DNA of 64,000 bases from Arcuatula senhousia (taxonomy: Eukaryota; Mollusca; Bivalvia; Mytilida; Mytilidae): contig OZ020307.1 of assembly GCA_963971305.1 (NCBI GenBank), positions 6,399,501 to 6,463,500 on the forward strand, given 5' to 3'. Position 1 is the first letter of the stretch, and every line of letters starts with the position of its first letter. Below the pieces are notes generated by a model. It was not told where the DNA came from, did not search any database, and saw nothing but the letters and a program-made list of their open reading frames with translations. Positions 38,221-50,754 of the stretch are shown piece after piece. The translations under genes and the position numbers were made by a program.

Positions 38221-38397
38221 ACCTGCAGTGGCGGTTCCAGGATTTTTGAAAAGGGGGGTCCTAGGTAGAAAAGGGGGGGTCCAAAACTATATTTTGATGA
38301 TTTTTGCCCAAATTTTGCATGAAAATCACAGAATTTTCCGACGAAAGGGGGGGGTCCAGACCCCCTGGACCCCCCCTCTGGATCCGCCACTGACCTG
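38221..38397. mobile_element. MITE with CAGTGGCGG TIRs and 5-bp TSD
   Basis: Element 38226-38392 (167 bp). The left end CAGTGGCGGTTCCAG is mirrored by the right end CTGGATCCGCCACTG. G-runs and C-runs pair further in. ACCTG flanks it directly on both sides (38221-38225 and 38393-38397). A CAGTGGCGG terminus suggests a hAT-like origin, though hAT duplications are usually 8 bp. Confidence 0.75.
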
Positions 38398-40819
38398 TCA
38401 ATCAAAAAGCATGTGGAGTCCGTGCAACTGCAAACTCAACTAGCTCTCTCTATATATGTTGTTTACCGGTTTATACGGATTTGATAGTAGTTGCCTACAT
38501 AAATTGGGAATATTTAATTACATGATAGAACATCCAATTATTTCCCACCCATTTTTTAAGTTTATAATTTTAATTTCACCTAACAAATACTTTTCTTGAA
38601 TTTATTTATACGGGAATAAACGGTTAATTTAATTTTGCCGATTTCAAAATTTCAAGGAGTAACCTCTCATCAACAGCATTCACGTCAAAACATTGGAAGA
38701 TCAATAACCAAAACTATGAAAATGCATTTGTACAAGTACTAGTAATCAATACCAAAATGTTCGAACAGGAAAGCCAAATCAAGGACCACGGATATCTGTA
38801 TTCTAATTCCTTGCTTCTGTCCTGACTTCTCAATCCGAGTTGCATGAAAATTTTCACATACTATCCTTTTCAAAATTATATATTAAATAATTGGTGATTT
38901 ATGTGGTTTTAATCGTCATTCCGGACCATGAAAATTCTTTAACAGCATTAGGAACAAATTCGTAGAGATCTCTGCTAGAGCGAATAACCCGCTTTCGATC
39001 TGTGCTCACTAATACCAATATTCATTTCCCCACTCATACGAAAGGTTTCTTTTATTTATACATATTTATTAGAGTTTTGATTTAATTCTTTAATGTAGCT
39101 GATGTGTCCTAGAATGCAACCCCCCCAACAAAAAAATAAAAAAACAAAAACAAAAAAACACTGTGTTTGTAAAGAGGTTGTACTGCTAATTTTGTGATTT
39201 ACAAATTATCAAGTTCCATAAAAAAATAGTATAATAAGGTATCCCTTATAAAGGGGCTTGTGTGGCGGAATCTTCATGCTTGAATACCACACTATCGGTA
39301 ATTAGCCAATTCCAATAAAATTCTTCTTTTCTAAATATTTGTACCATACTATATTCGACCTTGTTTTACAGCATGCCTCGGAAAGGGGGCGTGTACTAAA
39401 AGTGATATACTGTCACTGACCGTATATCACATATCGATATACGGTCACTGTAATTTCAGGCGCGTAGCAACCCGTACGCAAAAACGCAGTTGCGTACACA
39501 TGGTCAAATCAGCAAAAATAAAAAATACTGTTTAAATTCAAATTTAGCAAAAAATCTTTACTGAAGTGTTGAACCCTTTCTCCACTGGCCACTATCACCT
39601 CATACAGAATTGTTGATAAAAAATATTACATTTTTTTTACCCACCTATCATGCCTATGTCATGTAAGTAATAATAACTGTCAAAGACAAATGGCACACTT
39701 TTTGTTTCCAAAATAAAAAAAAAGACTTTAACTAGTAGAGCTAACCCCTATATATGTTGTAAGGAGGCTTTTCAGTTTTGTTATTAACAATATGTTTATA
39801 CATGTACCTCCGCTTTAAAGTGTATATATGACTTCTTATGATAGCCGTGCGCTCAATATCTCAGGGTACCGTTTCCTTATCCCATGGATTTTCGTGAAAC
39901 TCAGTTTACACAATCTTTGTAACTTAATGTAGCTGTGCACCTCCCATGTTGAAAGTTCGTCTGCTTTATCTTACATGTATTTGTGTGCAGTGTTCCATTT
40001 TTAATAAGTAATAAAGGGGCATAAAAAATCAAAATCCATAACACCAAGATTAAGCAATAGCCAGGGGTATTTTCAGTATACCATCACATGATGTTTCCTA
40101 TAAATATTAAATGATCAAAGTGTCCATAAAAAATCACAAAATTCCGTAAGGACAGAACACAGCTACAGCTATGAGTCAGACCGAGTAACATAAACATTGT
40201 GATTTCAGTGACTCTCTACTCCCCCCACATCCTTTTTTTTGGGTCTACATAAAAATTGTATGCGTTGCTCAACTTGAAAAATTAAATTCAAAAATAAATT
40301 TGTTGACTTGTTTAATTATGAATAAAATCATTGTGCTGCATTTACGTTTGTCATTTTAAATGAAACAGAAAAAATACCGTTTTGAACACAAACATTCATA
40401 GGTCAAGAATCTCTACAGTATAGGAAACTTAAAGCCATGACTACACAGAGTTCTAATTTCTTATAAAATTAAACAACTACACAAAAATTAATCGATTTTA
40501 TTTATGTCTGTATTTAGGGACCGACCAACTTGTAGGAAGGAGGCATTGTTTTTTTTTTCTGATCAGTTTTTTTTTCGCGCGAGGAAAAACTATTATTTTT
40601 TTTAGATAGAAGATGAGATTTAGAATAAGTGTATACGACACAACCTACATATATAATAAGCGGCAATTTTAAAGCAACCGGGCAGCCTTCAATGTTGGCA
40701 TGACAATTTTTTTGCATAATAAGTATTATTTTATATATCAGGAAACCTTTTGCAAAGTATTTTTTTTCTATAAACTTCAGCTGTCAGAATATTTTTTTTT
40801 TACTCAAAATATTTGACAA

Positions 40820-40940
40820 AATGTTTGGCATTTTCAATATTTTTGGTAGAGCGCCTCTGATGAGTCTTGAATAGACGAAACGCGCGTCAGGCGTAGCAAA
40901 ATTTATTGTCTGGAACTTTGTTGTCATTTGTATTTTTAGG
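40820..40940 (+). repeat. Solo fragment of the hammerhead-bearing 357-bp repeat
   Basis: Matches the ribozyme part of the unit, from GTTTGGCATTTTCAATATTT through the hammerhead to TTGTCATTTGTATTT. Its right border is the same as that of the array ending at 28395, which suggests a defined element end. The remaining ~240 bp of the unit are absent. Confidence 0.8.
40851..40894 (+). ncRNA. Hammerhead ribozyme, type I, solo copy
   Basis: The same 44-nt sequence as the three array copies, with all core bases intact. Predicted cleavage follows 40888. Confidence 0.88.
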
Positions 40941-42119
40941 AAAAACCAATGCCCACCTTTCAAGTTAAATGGTCGGTTCCTTATCACGGAAAACAACGAT
41001 TTTAACCTTCGTTTTTGCTAAAACCAAGGAGCTTCCGGGGGGCTTCGCCCCCCTGGACCCCCTACCAGGGCTTTGCCCTGGACCCAATGGGGGCCTTAAG
41101 CGGCCCCCAGACCCCTCGCCGTAGCTTTGCGTACTCTTCATTTTTGCCTAGCTACGCCCCTGAATTTGACTGCTCAAATAGACCGATTGCAGTATAAAAC
41201 ATTTTATTTATAACAGTCTTTGACCAACTCGAGTAACAGACTTCTGGCGCATTTGTTATATTTTGTGGTTCTATTTAAATTAACAGACTTTTGCTCGTTT
41301 GACCATCTGATGGCCGTGATATGATAATTATATCCACTAAAGGAAACTTCTTTATTGATTTCCGGTTTGTGGACCCTACCATTTTAGAAAAAAGGCCAAC
41401 GGGGGCTAAAACGGCTGTATTGACAAAACTGTTGTAAAATGTTTATTATTTATTAGATTTTGAAAATTCTTTTCATGTTGAATTAGTCATGAAATTTTGT
41501 CAATGGTTTTTGCACCGTTACATTGTTACAGGGGGTAAAATATGGGCCAAGCCCAGAAAAAAAGCCCAGAAAATAAACTTTTGAATTTTTTGGTCCCGTT
41601 TTTACATTCTATTTTCATTAGAATCCTTATGAAAATGCCTGCCTGCGTTTTTCAATCAGATTTGCAATATCTCTAACCTCGTTTTTGAGAAATTAAGGGT
41701 CGAATACAATAGTTTTACACGAGACATTTAGTTGTAGTTGGCCAGCCAATTGTTATAAAGTTTAAATATGATGATTATATCCACTAAAGCAAGATTCATA
41801 CTGCATTTGGGGTTTGTGGCTCTTACCATTTTAGAAAAAAAAAGAAATTTAGGGGTCAAAGGACCATAATCGCCAAATTAATATAAAAATAAGATTTTTT
41901 TCTATTAAATGTTGTTGTAGATAATGTGTCAAATGAGCATTTCAAAGTCCACCGTCAGTGAGCTGCATGTGACCAAAGCAATAGACTCTCCATATTGGAC
42001 CTACAATGAACAGAGTTCAACTTGTTGCGGTAGTATCATGCTGCGCTCGGCGTAGCTTTTAATTTATTCCTGTACCACCTTAAAATGACATGTTTCTGTT
42101 TTAGTTTAAAAAATGACTG

Positions 42120-43400
42120 AAGCTAAGCCAAAGGTTATTTATACCGTTTTGGTAATGCATTTTGAAACCATTAGGTCGATAACCGCTGCTGCATGGTAAA
42201 CCAGAAGTCCCGGAGGGAAATCACGAGCCTGGTCGTCAAACTTTTCTGACACGAATTTACCAATAATTTTTTTTTATGTTTTTTGTCATGAAATTTCCCC
42301 ATTTAGTCAATTGTCAATTGTTTCGATCCTTATACTGCAAATGGTCGATATCATCGGTACTGGAATCTGTTCGAACTTTTTTGCTCTGAGTACTTTTCGT
42401 TCAATATGTTTGTTTTTTAACCTTTCAATGTTTTGATTCAAATGCTGCCGATGAAAGGTTACTCCTTAAAAGATGCTTATGCAGCATAATCATATTAACT
42501 GTCTTTATACCCGTTTTGGTATTGTAATTTGAAACCACTAGGTCGACGACCGCTGCTAGTGGACCAGAAGTTCCCGAGGATAATCAGAAAGAGGCAAAGG
42601 TGTACCAAAGGGGCAATCAAATATCGTTAATCGGAAAAGATAAGGACAAATCGGTATACATAAAAACATCATAGAAAAAAACCCATAAAACATATATACA
42701 ACCAAACCGCAATCAGCAACATGAACTGTCAAAATGACAGTGAACACGGGTGCACCGGAAGAGTAAGCAGTTCCCGATCGTAGGAATTTACCAATGAATT
42801 TTATATTTTTGTCATGAAAATTTCCTATTGTAAAATTTAAAATTGTTTAAAACACTAGGATTCTTACCTTGTACCACAAATGGTCGATATCATCAGTGCT
42901 GGAGTTGGCTACCTGTTCGAACGGTTTAACTTCAAGTACTTTTTCGTTCAATATTTTTTGATTTTTTGACCTTCCAATGTTTTAATTCAAATGCTGATGA
43001 TGAGAGGTTACTCCTTGAAATATGCAAATACAGCAAAACTAAATTTACTGTCTTTATACCCATTTTGGTATTATATTTATAAACCAATATGTCGATAACC
43101 GCTGAGGTCCTAGAGGGTAATCACAAGCCTGGTCATCAGACTTGTCTGACACGAATTTACCAATATTTAAAAAAAAATTTGCCATTACAATTTCTTATTA
43201 TTAAATTCAAAATTGTTTAAAACACACGATTTCTTTCCTTGTACTGCACATGGTCGATATCATTGGTGCTGGATTTGGCTACCTTTTTAACTTAAGAATA
43301 CTAGTACTTTTCGTTCAATACTTTTGGTTTTTTACCTCAAATGTTTTGATTTAAATGCTGCTGATGAAGTGTAAAGATGAAGACTTACTCCTCGAAATAT
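42120..43400. repeat. ~366-bp tandem array, three units, one with a SINE-like insertion
   Basis: Units begin near 42135, 42500 and 43052, marked by TTTATACCCGTTTTGGTAT and GGTCGATAACCGCTGCT, with GGTCGATATCATCGGTACTGG later in each. Spacing is 365, then 552 because about 190 bp (42590-42780) is inserted in the second unit. Copies have diverged by many substitutions. No ORF. Confidence 0.75.
42590..42780 (+). repeat. SINE-like dispersed repeat inserted in the 366-bp array
   Basis: From AGGTGTACCAAAGGGGCAAT to GGAAGAGTAAGCAGTTCCCG. It matches 8745-8940 along most of its length. It interrupts the second unit of the surrounding array, so it is younger than that array. Confidence 0.7.
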
Positions 43401-43934
43401 GACAGTTAGAACTTATATTGAATGTATACCTACTATGGAACTATATTTTCTTATTTTTGCCTGATAAAAGCCCTCTCAAAACAGCACAGCCTGTTGCAGG
43501 ACGCAGAACCTATTGGGAGAATAGTTAATTGAGTTTTATTTCTCATTATTTTGTTTTTCCTTCGTATTGTTGATTATTTTACCATCGCGACTTTGCTTTA
43601 AAGCACAAGATTTAATCTGATCAAAAAAGGAAGGATGATTTCAACGTGTTTTATTCTGATTTTTTATTACTCACACACTCAGATAAAATACTGCAATATA
43701 AGTTAGTCATAAGCTCAAAAGTAAATTGAATATATTTGACCAATGTGGAAAATGATGATGATTTTTTTCTATACAACATTCAGTTAAAGAAGTTACATTT
43801 TGTTATCAAATAGAAATTATTAAATGGGTTGTACAAACAAATTAATCAACTTTTTAATAAATTTCAATATTAAAATATTCTAAGATTAACAATGCCACGT
43901 ATATAAAAATATTAAGTCTGCAGAACATTATTGT
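43400..43934. other. 3' flank of the secreted-protein gene
   Basis: AT-rich, probably including the 3' UTR of the minus-strand gene that ends at 43935. No AATAAA is obvious on the minus strand close to the stop; ATTAAA-like signals exist near 43853. Nothing else recognised. Confidence 0.35.
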
Positions 43935-46900
43935 TTATAAAACCACACAGTCACAAGGCCCGGCAACATTTCCACAGTATTTGGTCTTCTCGGGACGAAC
44001 ACTTTTGATTAAAGATACTATATCTTCTTTGATGACCTTTAGGGCAGATGATTTTGCAACTATTAGTGAAATGCAGGGACACAAAGAAAAGTTATCACAA
44101 ACGTCCATTGTGCTGCTAACTTCAGAGGCGAGAGTTTTTATGCCGTTTGCTTTGTCTAGAATAGTCTGAAAGCCAGAAGCCGACACAGCTGAACATGACG
44201 GACGAAATTCCGCTAAAGAAATGTAATCGAATGCATCTTTAGCGGGAAACTGTGAAGCGACGGCGCAGGTGATATCCTTTTCTGCTATAGACATACCGTA
44301 GTTTTTTATCAAAGGGTCTAGCGAAAATACATACGGGTTTTTCACAGATGACCACAGATCAGAAAGAGACATTGAGGGATTTTTCGTTACTTCTGACGTC
44401 ACGGTTGCGAGCATTATCTGTTTATTTCGCTGTTCTTGTGCAGCAGTTTCCATTTCACTAAAAGCAGCATCACTTACATTACACAACGTATCTCTTAGCG
44501 TTGTAAGTTGTAGGAAATCGTATTCAGCTTTGAGAGGAAATCGTTGTGCGATGGTGCATGCTAGATCCTTAGTTGTCATGTGATTTCCAAATTCTTGAAT
44601 AGTTTTGGAATCTTTGTTCCTATAAATGGACTTTAATGAATCAAGTATTGTAGCTATCGGTTGAGAAGAATTGACACTTTGTATTACATTCGAGTACAAT
44701 ATCAATCTCGCTGACATCTTGTCTTGTATCTGTTGAAATTCACTGTTCATTGAGTTGAGGAAGTTGAGTATAATTTGCTGTTTTGATAAAACGTTATCTT
44801 TCTCAATTTCCTGAAAATTAGATGGTAAGTATGCTGACATGAAATCTACCGGAAGTTCTGGTAGACCGACAACATCATTGAATTCCGTGTTATTAGCAAG
44901 GTCTGTGAACAGTTCTATAACAGCTTCAGACACCTCTTTAAATGCCTCGGTTGTGTTTTTCCAACCCTTTTCAATTTCCATTCCCTCAGCCTTTATCTCG
45001 GCAAGCTTTGCAGTCAAAGTTTTATTATGTTCGACATAAATATTTTTAGCTTTCTCCATTTCGTCTGCAACCTTCTTCCATTGCAGTTCGTTCATGGCGA
45101 TGCCAACTACGTCAGATATAATACCAAGACTGGCCATGATTTTAACAGAAGTTTTAAGTTTAAAGTTTTCAATTCCCTTTCTCCTGGTCTCCACTTGATT
45201 GGAAACAAACTCTCTAACTGTTTGAAATTTCTGCATTGGTTTTGATATTCTGTTTTGGTATTTGTCAGTTAACTTCGTAGATGACTGGGTGTTACTCCCC
45301 TTTTGTAATAAGTTACCAGGTATTCGTCTATCATACAGGTACTTACCAGTATTAAGTGTCATTCGTTCTAAGACAGACGGAAATAATTTGACTTTTTGCG
45401 TGAACGACAACTTCAGGCCTTGTTTTGGATCGTTTTTGAATATGCTTTCTGCTCCAATCAAAATATCTTTAGTCACTTGACCATACGCGGACGAATATGA
45501 CTTCATAAACGTATATGTAAATGCTTCAATCAAAAATTGCATCGCAATGCCGTTTAATTGGTTATTTTTGGTTGCTACTATCTGGTCTCTGAGTGATTCT
45601 AAAGTGTATTCTAACTGTCCAACTACTGATTCTAAATATTCTTCAGATGTTACACTCATGTTTATTGCAGCAGCCAGTTGGGCAAACTCTGGGAAATCTT
45701 TCAGTGTCAGTTTCTGTATTATTCCCGCTGCAATTTCGTCAATCGTCTCGATGGCACGTATAGATTCATTCGTTCGATATGAAATCCTAGCATTATTTAC
45801 CGATGCTTCTCTTAGATCTACGAATGATTTGCCGTTTGATGCATAAATCGAGTCAAATTTTGCCTTCTTCACTTTTATTTCCGCATCAAGTTTTTCTATG
45901 ATATCACGGTTTACACAAATACTTGGTCGCGTTGCACACCCATCTGAAAAAAATAGAATTGGGATATCTAAACGAATTACAAAAAGATATGAGGCTAATA
46001 ATTTAAATTGTCTTACTAGTATGGTGGCCAAAAGAGACTTATAAGAGACATTTACTCCATACCCTTTCATAAATTGATTATAAACCCGTTAGTTTAGCTA
46101 AAGACAGAAAGTAAAAAAAAATATTTAAAAAACACACAAATTAAAAGACGTTTCAGATACAGCCTATATCCTGATCAACTTAGGATATAAAGATGTCTTT
46201 AGCTTCTTTGGTTATCTTCAACTTGAATTGTTGTTTAAAGTACTGAAACGCCACCATCCACGTGGTCTCAAAACATAAGTGTCAATTAATACAATTTAAA
46301 CTGCGCCTGACTTGCCATTTACCTCTTATAACCAGGCGCGGATTCGGACGGGGCGCACCCGGTGCGCGCTATCTCTAAAATGTGAAAATTTTATATTATT
46401 GTCATATAAAGTCTAGATTTTCTCGAAAACTACTTGATTTTTTTCAGAAATTTTACATGCGCGGTCCCTCTAACAACAAATCCTGGATCTGCGTCTAATA
46501 ACAATTCCTTGAAACAACAAATACATCATGGGTCTGAATAGAGAAATTAAAGTATTTGGTTCAATTCTGTTGACGAAAAGTCTCTCTTGAAAAATCTCAT
46601 TTTTATCCATACGTAAAAGATGGTTTGATAGCCTTTTTAGAGTTAAAAATGCAGCACCTTGATATATACACATCACATGCATTTGACATGTTATGTTTAT
46701 TTGGAAAACATAAATTAGCTGGTAGACTAACCTGTTACTGCCTGTGCTAGGGTTAATCCTAGATTTGTTGTACGCATCACAACCGAACCTCCTAAAACTG
46801 CAAATAGAACGATTAACATAGTATCAATTGTGGCCTGCAATAGAGGGAAAAATCTCGAATTGTAATCCCGAGGGAATATGTTGTTTTCACGAGGGCTTGT

Positions 46901-48754
46901 CCGAGAGAAAACAACAACCCCTGATGGATTACCATATGGGATGTTTCCCTCTAGAAAGGAAATTATATTTTTTGGTTCATTGTTTACCAGGTGGCGTCAC
47001 ATTATTGATATTTCAAGAGTGGTACAAGAGTATTGTTTCCCTCGAACGGTAAACAAAGCATGGAAACATTCAGAATTGTTTCCCTGATATGTTTACGTGT
47101 TTACAAAATAAAACACTCGAATTATTTTTTGATCGCATGACCGTAAAAACCAATCAAGTTCGTAGAAAATTACCATAAATATACTAATTTCTGTTGTTTT
47201 GGTGAGCATTTTTTTAATGTTTTAAAAAATAACTCCTATATGTTTTCACTTTTGATTTGACCGGATTTGGATTGCGTGCTTTAAATGTATTGACCTTATC
47301 AGATCTTAATCTGATTGTTTCTTAATAAAAATCGACAGCATGAAAGAAGAACAAGACTTTAGAACGAGAGTATAGCGTCCTTCAGAACAGCTTACATTGC
47401 GATAACTGCTTTTTTCAGCGCTCGTTGCCTCATGTATGATAAGTCTAACAATTAATTGTTATAAACCGTTTTTGACATTGTAGTTTACTCAATAAACAAA
47501 TCAAATAGAATCTTAAGAAATACTGAAAACATGATTTTGCTTTATGACGTACCTAAAATAGATCCTAGATTCCTTTTCCTTCTCACTGCTGGTACATTTT
47601 CTAACGATTCTGAAAAACAGATCAATATAAAATCAAAAATGTGTGTTACTAATACTTTCTTTGGATTCAAATAATCACGGAAAACTTTTTTTTTAGATTA
47701 TTCGAATAAATGCACGTGGTACTTGTTTCCGAGTTTCGCTCTGTCTTTGTGCCATGTTCCTTGGCAGATTTTTCGAAAGGGTGGTTTTTGCTTAAAGTTT
47801 ACTGAGGACGAATAGGGATTCCAGATTAATTGTCGAAAATCTAGATCTGCACAAAAATAACAAGAAAATCAAAATGAAAAGCAAGGGTGGCTCTGGATCC
47901 GACATTGCGTTTTCAATGTTTATTTTATTCTTGTTCAGCGACGCATAAGTAGATGAATTCGGTAGTTTTATGGAGCTTTTTTAAGTCATTACCAAAATCA
48001 CCCCTAAAGTATAAGAAAGAATCGCGTATGATTCAAACACTTGGATTTTGTTGCGTTGTGTTTAATATACTTTCCTGACCTTGAATTAAAGATTTAAACA
48101 ACCTAGTTTATATATAGTCATATATTGAAAAATTAAAACGAATGTAAGAATTAATCTACCTTCGTGATCTCTGTAAGATTCCGCAGAACGAACTGAAAAA
48201 TAAAGTAAAGAACATAAATTAACAGATGAACAACGCAAAGAGGGATGTTGAGGGACCGCCTGTTTGAAAGGGGAGCTAGGGACATTTTTTTTTGGTTTGG
48301 TTAGATTTTTCTTTTTTTTAAAGCGTTACAACAAAACATATTTATTTCATTATTAGCTTAATTTTATAAAACAAAATTTACTTTCCAAAATGTTTTTTTC
48401 TTAATCAATGCTGTTGCTTGAAATTATTTTTTTCGAAAATCTGATTCAAAATACGCTTAGATAATAACCATTCCCTAACCTTTATGTTTAATGGTCAGTC
48501 CCTTAGTCGAAATTTTCTAAGGATTTTTGTAATTGCTTCATCGCATTTCTATTTTGCAATAGTTAGCGAAAAACGCATAGACAAAACAAATATCAAAGTA
48601 AAGTATATGCACTTAAATTTCAAAAATGCACAGTATACAGATTTGTTTTAGTTGGAGAATCTTCTAAGTCTTTATATAAAATAATTATTTACCCACCTGT
48701 AACTAATAGGCCATTTAAAGCCAGACAGCCCAACAAGAACCACTTTACCATCAT
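43935..48754 (-). CDS. Secreted, furin-site-containing helical protein of unknown function, 5 exons
   Basis: Exons: 48754-48697, 48192-48160, 47609-47553, 46791-46732, 45943-43935; all GT-AG, all phase 1, giving 2217 nt or 738 residues. Exon 1 encodes a signal peptide (MMVKWFLLGCLALNGLLVT). Residues 37-46 read PAVRRKRNLG, a furin-type RRKR site, so a propeptide of about 24 residues may be removed. The body is mostly helical, with N-glycosylation sequons and a hydrophobic stretch at about 334-354 (KIMASLGIISDVVGIAMNEL) between amphipathic helices. Two related modules lie near 515-563 and 612-662, sharing KD(L/I)xC, (R/Q)FPxK and a second Cys. The last ~60 residues are Cys-rich (about seven Cys). 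I do not recognise the family. The architecture is compatible with a secreted membrane-active or adhesive protein, a guess. The ORF extended past 45943 is intronic; the acceptor TTTTTTTCAG sets the exon edge. Confidence 0.85.
46330..46500. mobile_element. Worn MITE in intron 4 of the secreted-protein gene
   Basis: The left AGGCGCGGATTCGGACGGGG and the right CCTGGATCTGCGTCT are imperfect inverses, resembling the CAGTGGCGGATCC-type ends at 38226. No ORF. Adjacent 46820-47100 is low-identity repeat-like sequence with a small hairpin (GTTGTTTTC / GAAAACAAC). Confidence 0.4.
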
Positions 48755-48813
48755 GGATTGGTTCTTATCTGAATGTTTTATTAAACAGTTTTGTTCGGGG
48801 GTGAGAATGGTAC

Positions 48814-48822
48814 CTATATATA
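48814..48822 (-). promoter_or_regulatory. Candidate TATA box of the secreted-protein gene
   Basis: The minus strand reads TATATATAG about 60 bp upstream of the start codon at 48754, leaving room for a ~30-bp 5' UTR. A close TATA box suits a tissue-restricted or inducible secreted gene. Not proven. Confidence 0.5.
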
Positions 48823-48849
48823 CTCTGAAAAATGTTATTATTTGTTTTA

Positions 48850-49320
48850 TTGTTATTATTTTGTCCTACCTATATCCGCCATCAGACAGGAACTAGGATG
48901 AAATGGGGAACAACAACTGTAGGCCTACGTCCGGAAAATATGTCACCTGTTAAATTAATTATTCATATATAATTATATATTTTAACCTGTTTCGCAATTT
49001 ATTGTTTACCAAGAAGAAATAATATTAAATCTATACATTTACATATTGTTTATTTGTATGTTTGTTTGTATCAAATTTAATTTATTGGTAAGGGGAACTC
49101 CCGGAGTAGCGAGGTTAAAAAAAACAAAAACAGTCCTGAATAATAACATCTCACTCTGCAGAAATCTTGCGATCTTTGCGTTCATATTTCATTATGAATT
49201 CTAATCATGTTGAATTTGTTTATTCCATGAGGTAAATCATTTGCAAGTGATATAAAGCAACAAAAAGTAATTAATTTTATTGAAAGTACAATAAGTCTTA
49301 AATCAATACTTTTTCTTTTT
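48850..49320. other. Intergenic stretch
   Basis: AT-rich upstream region of the secreted-protein gene. I see no other element or ORF. Confidence 0.35.
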
Positions 49321-50580
49321 AGCTCACCTGGCCAAAGGCCATGTGAGCTATTGCCATCACTTGGCGTCCGTCGTCGTCGTCCGTCGTCGTCGTCGTCGTC
49401 CGTCGTCGTTAACTTTTCTTCAAACTTCTTCTCCTCTGAAACCGCTGAACAGATTCAAACCAAATTTGGTCTGATGGTACCTTAGGGTATCCCCCACAGA
49501 ACCAATGTAGGGATTTTTGATTCGTCGAAAAACATGGCCGCCGTTGCTAAAAATAGACCAGGGGGTCAGACTACTGTTTTTGGCTTGTAAATCAAAAATT
49601 ATAAGAGATAGATGATAGGGTTACAGCCCCTTAAAGGTGAAAAATAGCGTTTTTTCATGTTTTTGCCCTATAGTATGAAAACTATTGCAGATAGAGAAAA
49701 GCTGTTGCTTGCTTATATGTTCAGCTCATTTAGCTCTACAAAAGTCTCCGTAGGGTCGAAGTTGTCAGATGACCCCTTATAGGGGTTACGGCCCCTGAAA
49801 TAATGTTTTTACATGTTTTTGGCCTATGGAATGAAAACTATTGCAGATAGAGAGAAGCTGTTGCTTGCTTAAATGTTCAGCTCATTTAGCTCTACAAAAG
49901 TCTCCATAGGGTTGAAGTTGTCTGATGACCCCTTACAGGGGTTACGGCCCCTAAAATGATGTTTTTTCATGTTTTTGGCCTATAGGAAGAAAACTATAGC
50001 AGATAGAGAAAAGCTGTTGCTTGCTTAAATGTTCAGCTCAATTAGCTGTACAAAAATCTCCATAGGGTCGAAGTTGTCAGATGACCTCTTACAGGGGTTA
50101 CGGCCCCTAAAATGATGTTTTTTCATGTTTTTGGCCTATAGGAAGAAAACTATAGCAGATAGAGAAAAGCTGTTGATTGCTTAAATGTTCAGCTCATTTA
50201 GCTTTACAAAAGTCTCCATAGGATCGAAGTCGTCTGATGCCCCTTAATAGGGGTTACGGCCCTTAAAATAACCCTTTTCATGTTTTTGGCTTATAGAATG
50301 AAAACTATAGCAGATAGAGAAAAGCTGTTGCTTGCTTATATGTTCAGTTTATTTAGCTCTACAAAAGTCTCAATAGGATTGAAGTTGTCAGATGATCCCT
50401 TATAGGGGTTACAGCCCCTAAAATAACAGTTTTTCGTGTTTTTGGTCTATAAAATAAAAACTGTAGTAGATAAAGAAAAAACTGTTGATTGCTTAAATGT
50501 TCAGCTCATTTAGCTCTACAAAATATAGGTTTGACATCAAGACCAGGTGAGCGATTTAGGCTCCTGGGAGCCTCTTGTTT
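49321..50580 (-). mobile_element. Full tandem-core (Helentron/HINE-like) element, AGCTCACC family
   Basis: The left end hairpin is AGCTCACCTGGCC / GGCCATGTGAGCT, followed by a CGTCGTC microsatellite and a lead (AACTTTTCTTCAAACTTCTT). Five to six core units of ~157 bp follow, each with GGGGTTACGGCCCCTAAAAT, TTTTCATGTTTTTGGCCTAT and AAAGCTGTTGCTTGCTTA. The tail holds CCAGGTGAGC, inverse of the left end, and a small hairpin AGGCTCCTGGGAGCCT. No ORF. Same plan as the elements at 11588, 14811 and 16933. Confidence 0.75.
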
Positions 50581-50754
50581 CATTAACAATTTTCCAGTAG
50601 AAACTCAAGTAAAGGTAAGTTTTATATCCACGGTACCTTTCTTGGTTATATATTAGAGAGAGTCACATTGGATCTTATCATGCCTTCAACTGGTTCTTAT
50701 TATTTTTGGTCAATATAATTTTTATTTCTTTCTTCATCATTCTCACTGTTAAAG

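Larger units (their letters stand above)
39452..41167. mobile_element. 1.7-kb element with CAGG...CCTG ends and 5-bp TSD
   Basis: Element 39457-41162. The left end CAGGCGCGTAGCAA and right end CTAGCTACGCCCCTG are imperfect inverses, flanked on both sides by AATTT (39452-39456, 41163-41167). Near the right end, GGGGGGCTTCGCCCCCCTGG and CCAGGGCTTTGCCCTGG form GC-rich hairpins. A hammerhead repeat (about 40820-40940) and a Penelope-like 3' piece (about 40600-40700) are nested inside. No transposase found. Confidence 0.6.

Noticed and set aside
45944..46070. N-terminal extension of the 711-codon ORF
   Set aside because: It reads through intron 4. A strong acceptor at 45944 and four upstream in-phase exons with a signal peptide are a better start.
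49880..49960. CTGATGA strings in the AGCTCACC-family cores as extra hammerheads
   Set aside because: No GAAA and no cleavage triplet at the right spacing follow, so the core is incomplete. The same holds for CTGATGA at 42976 and 43360.
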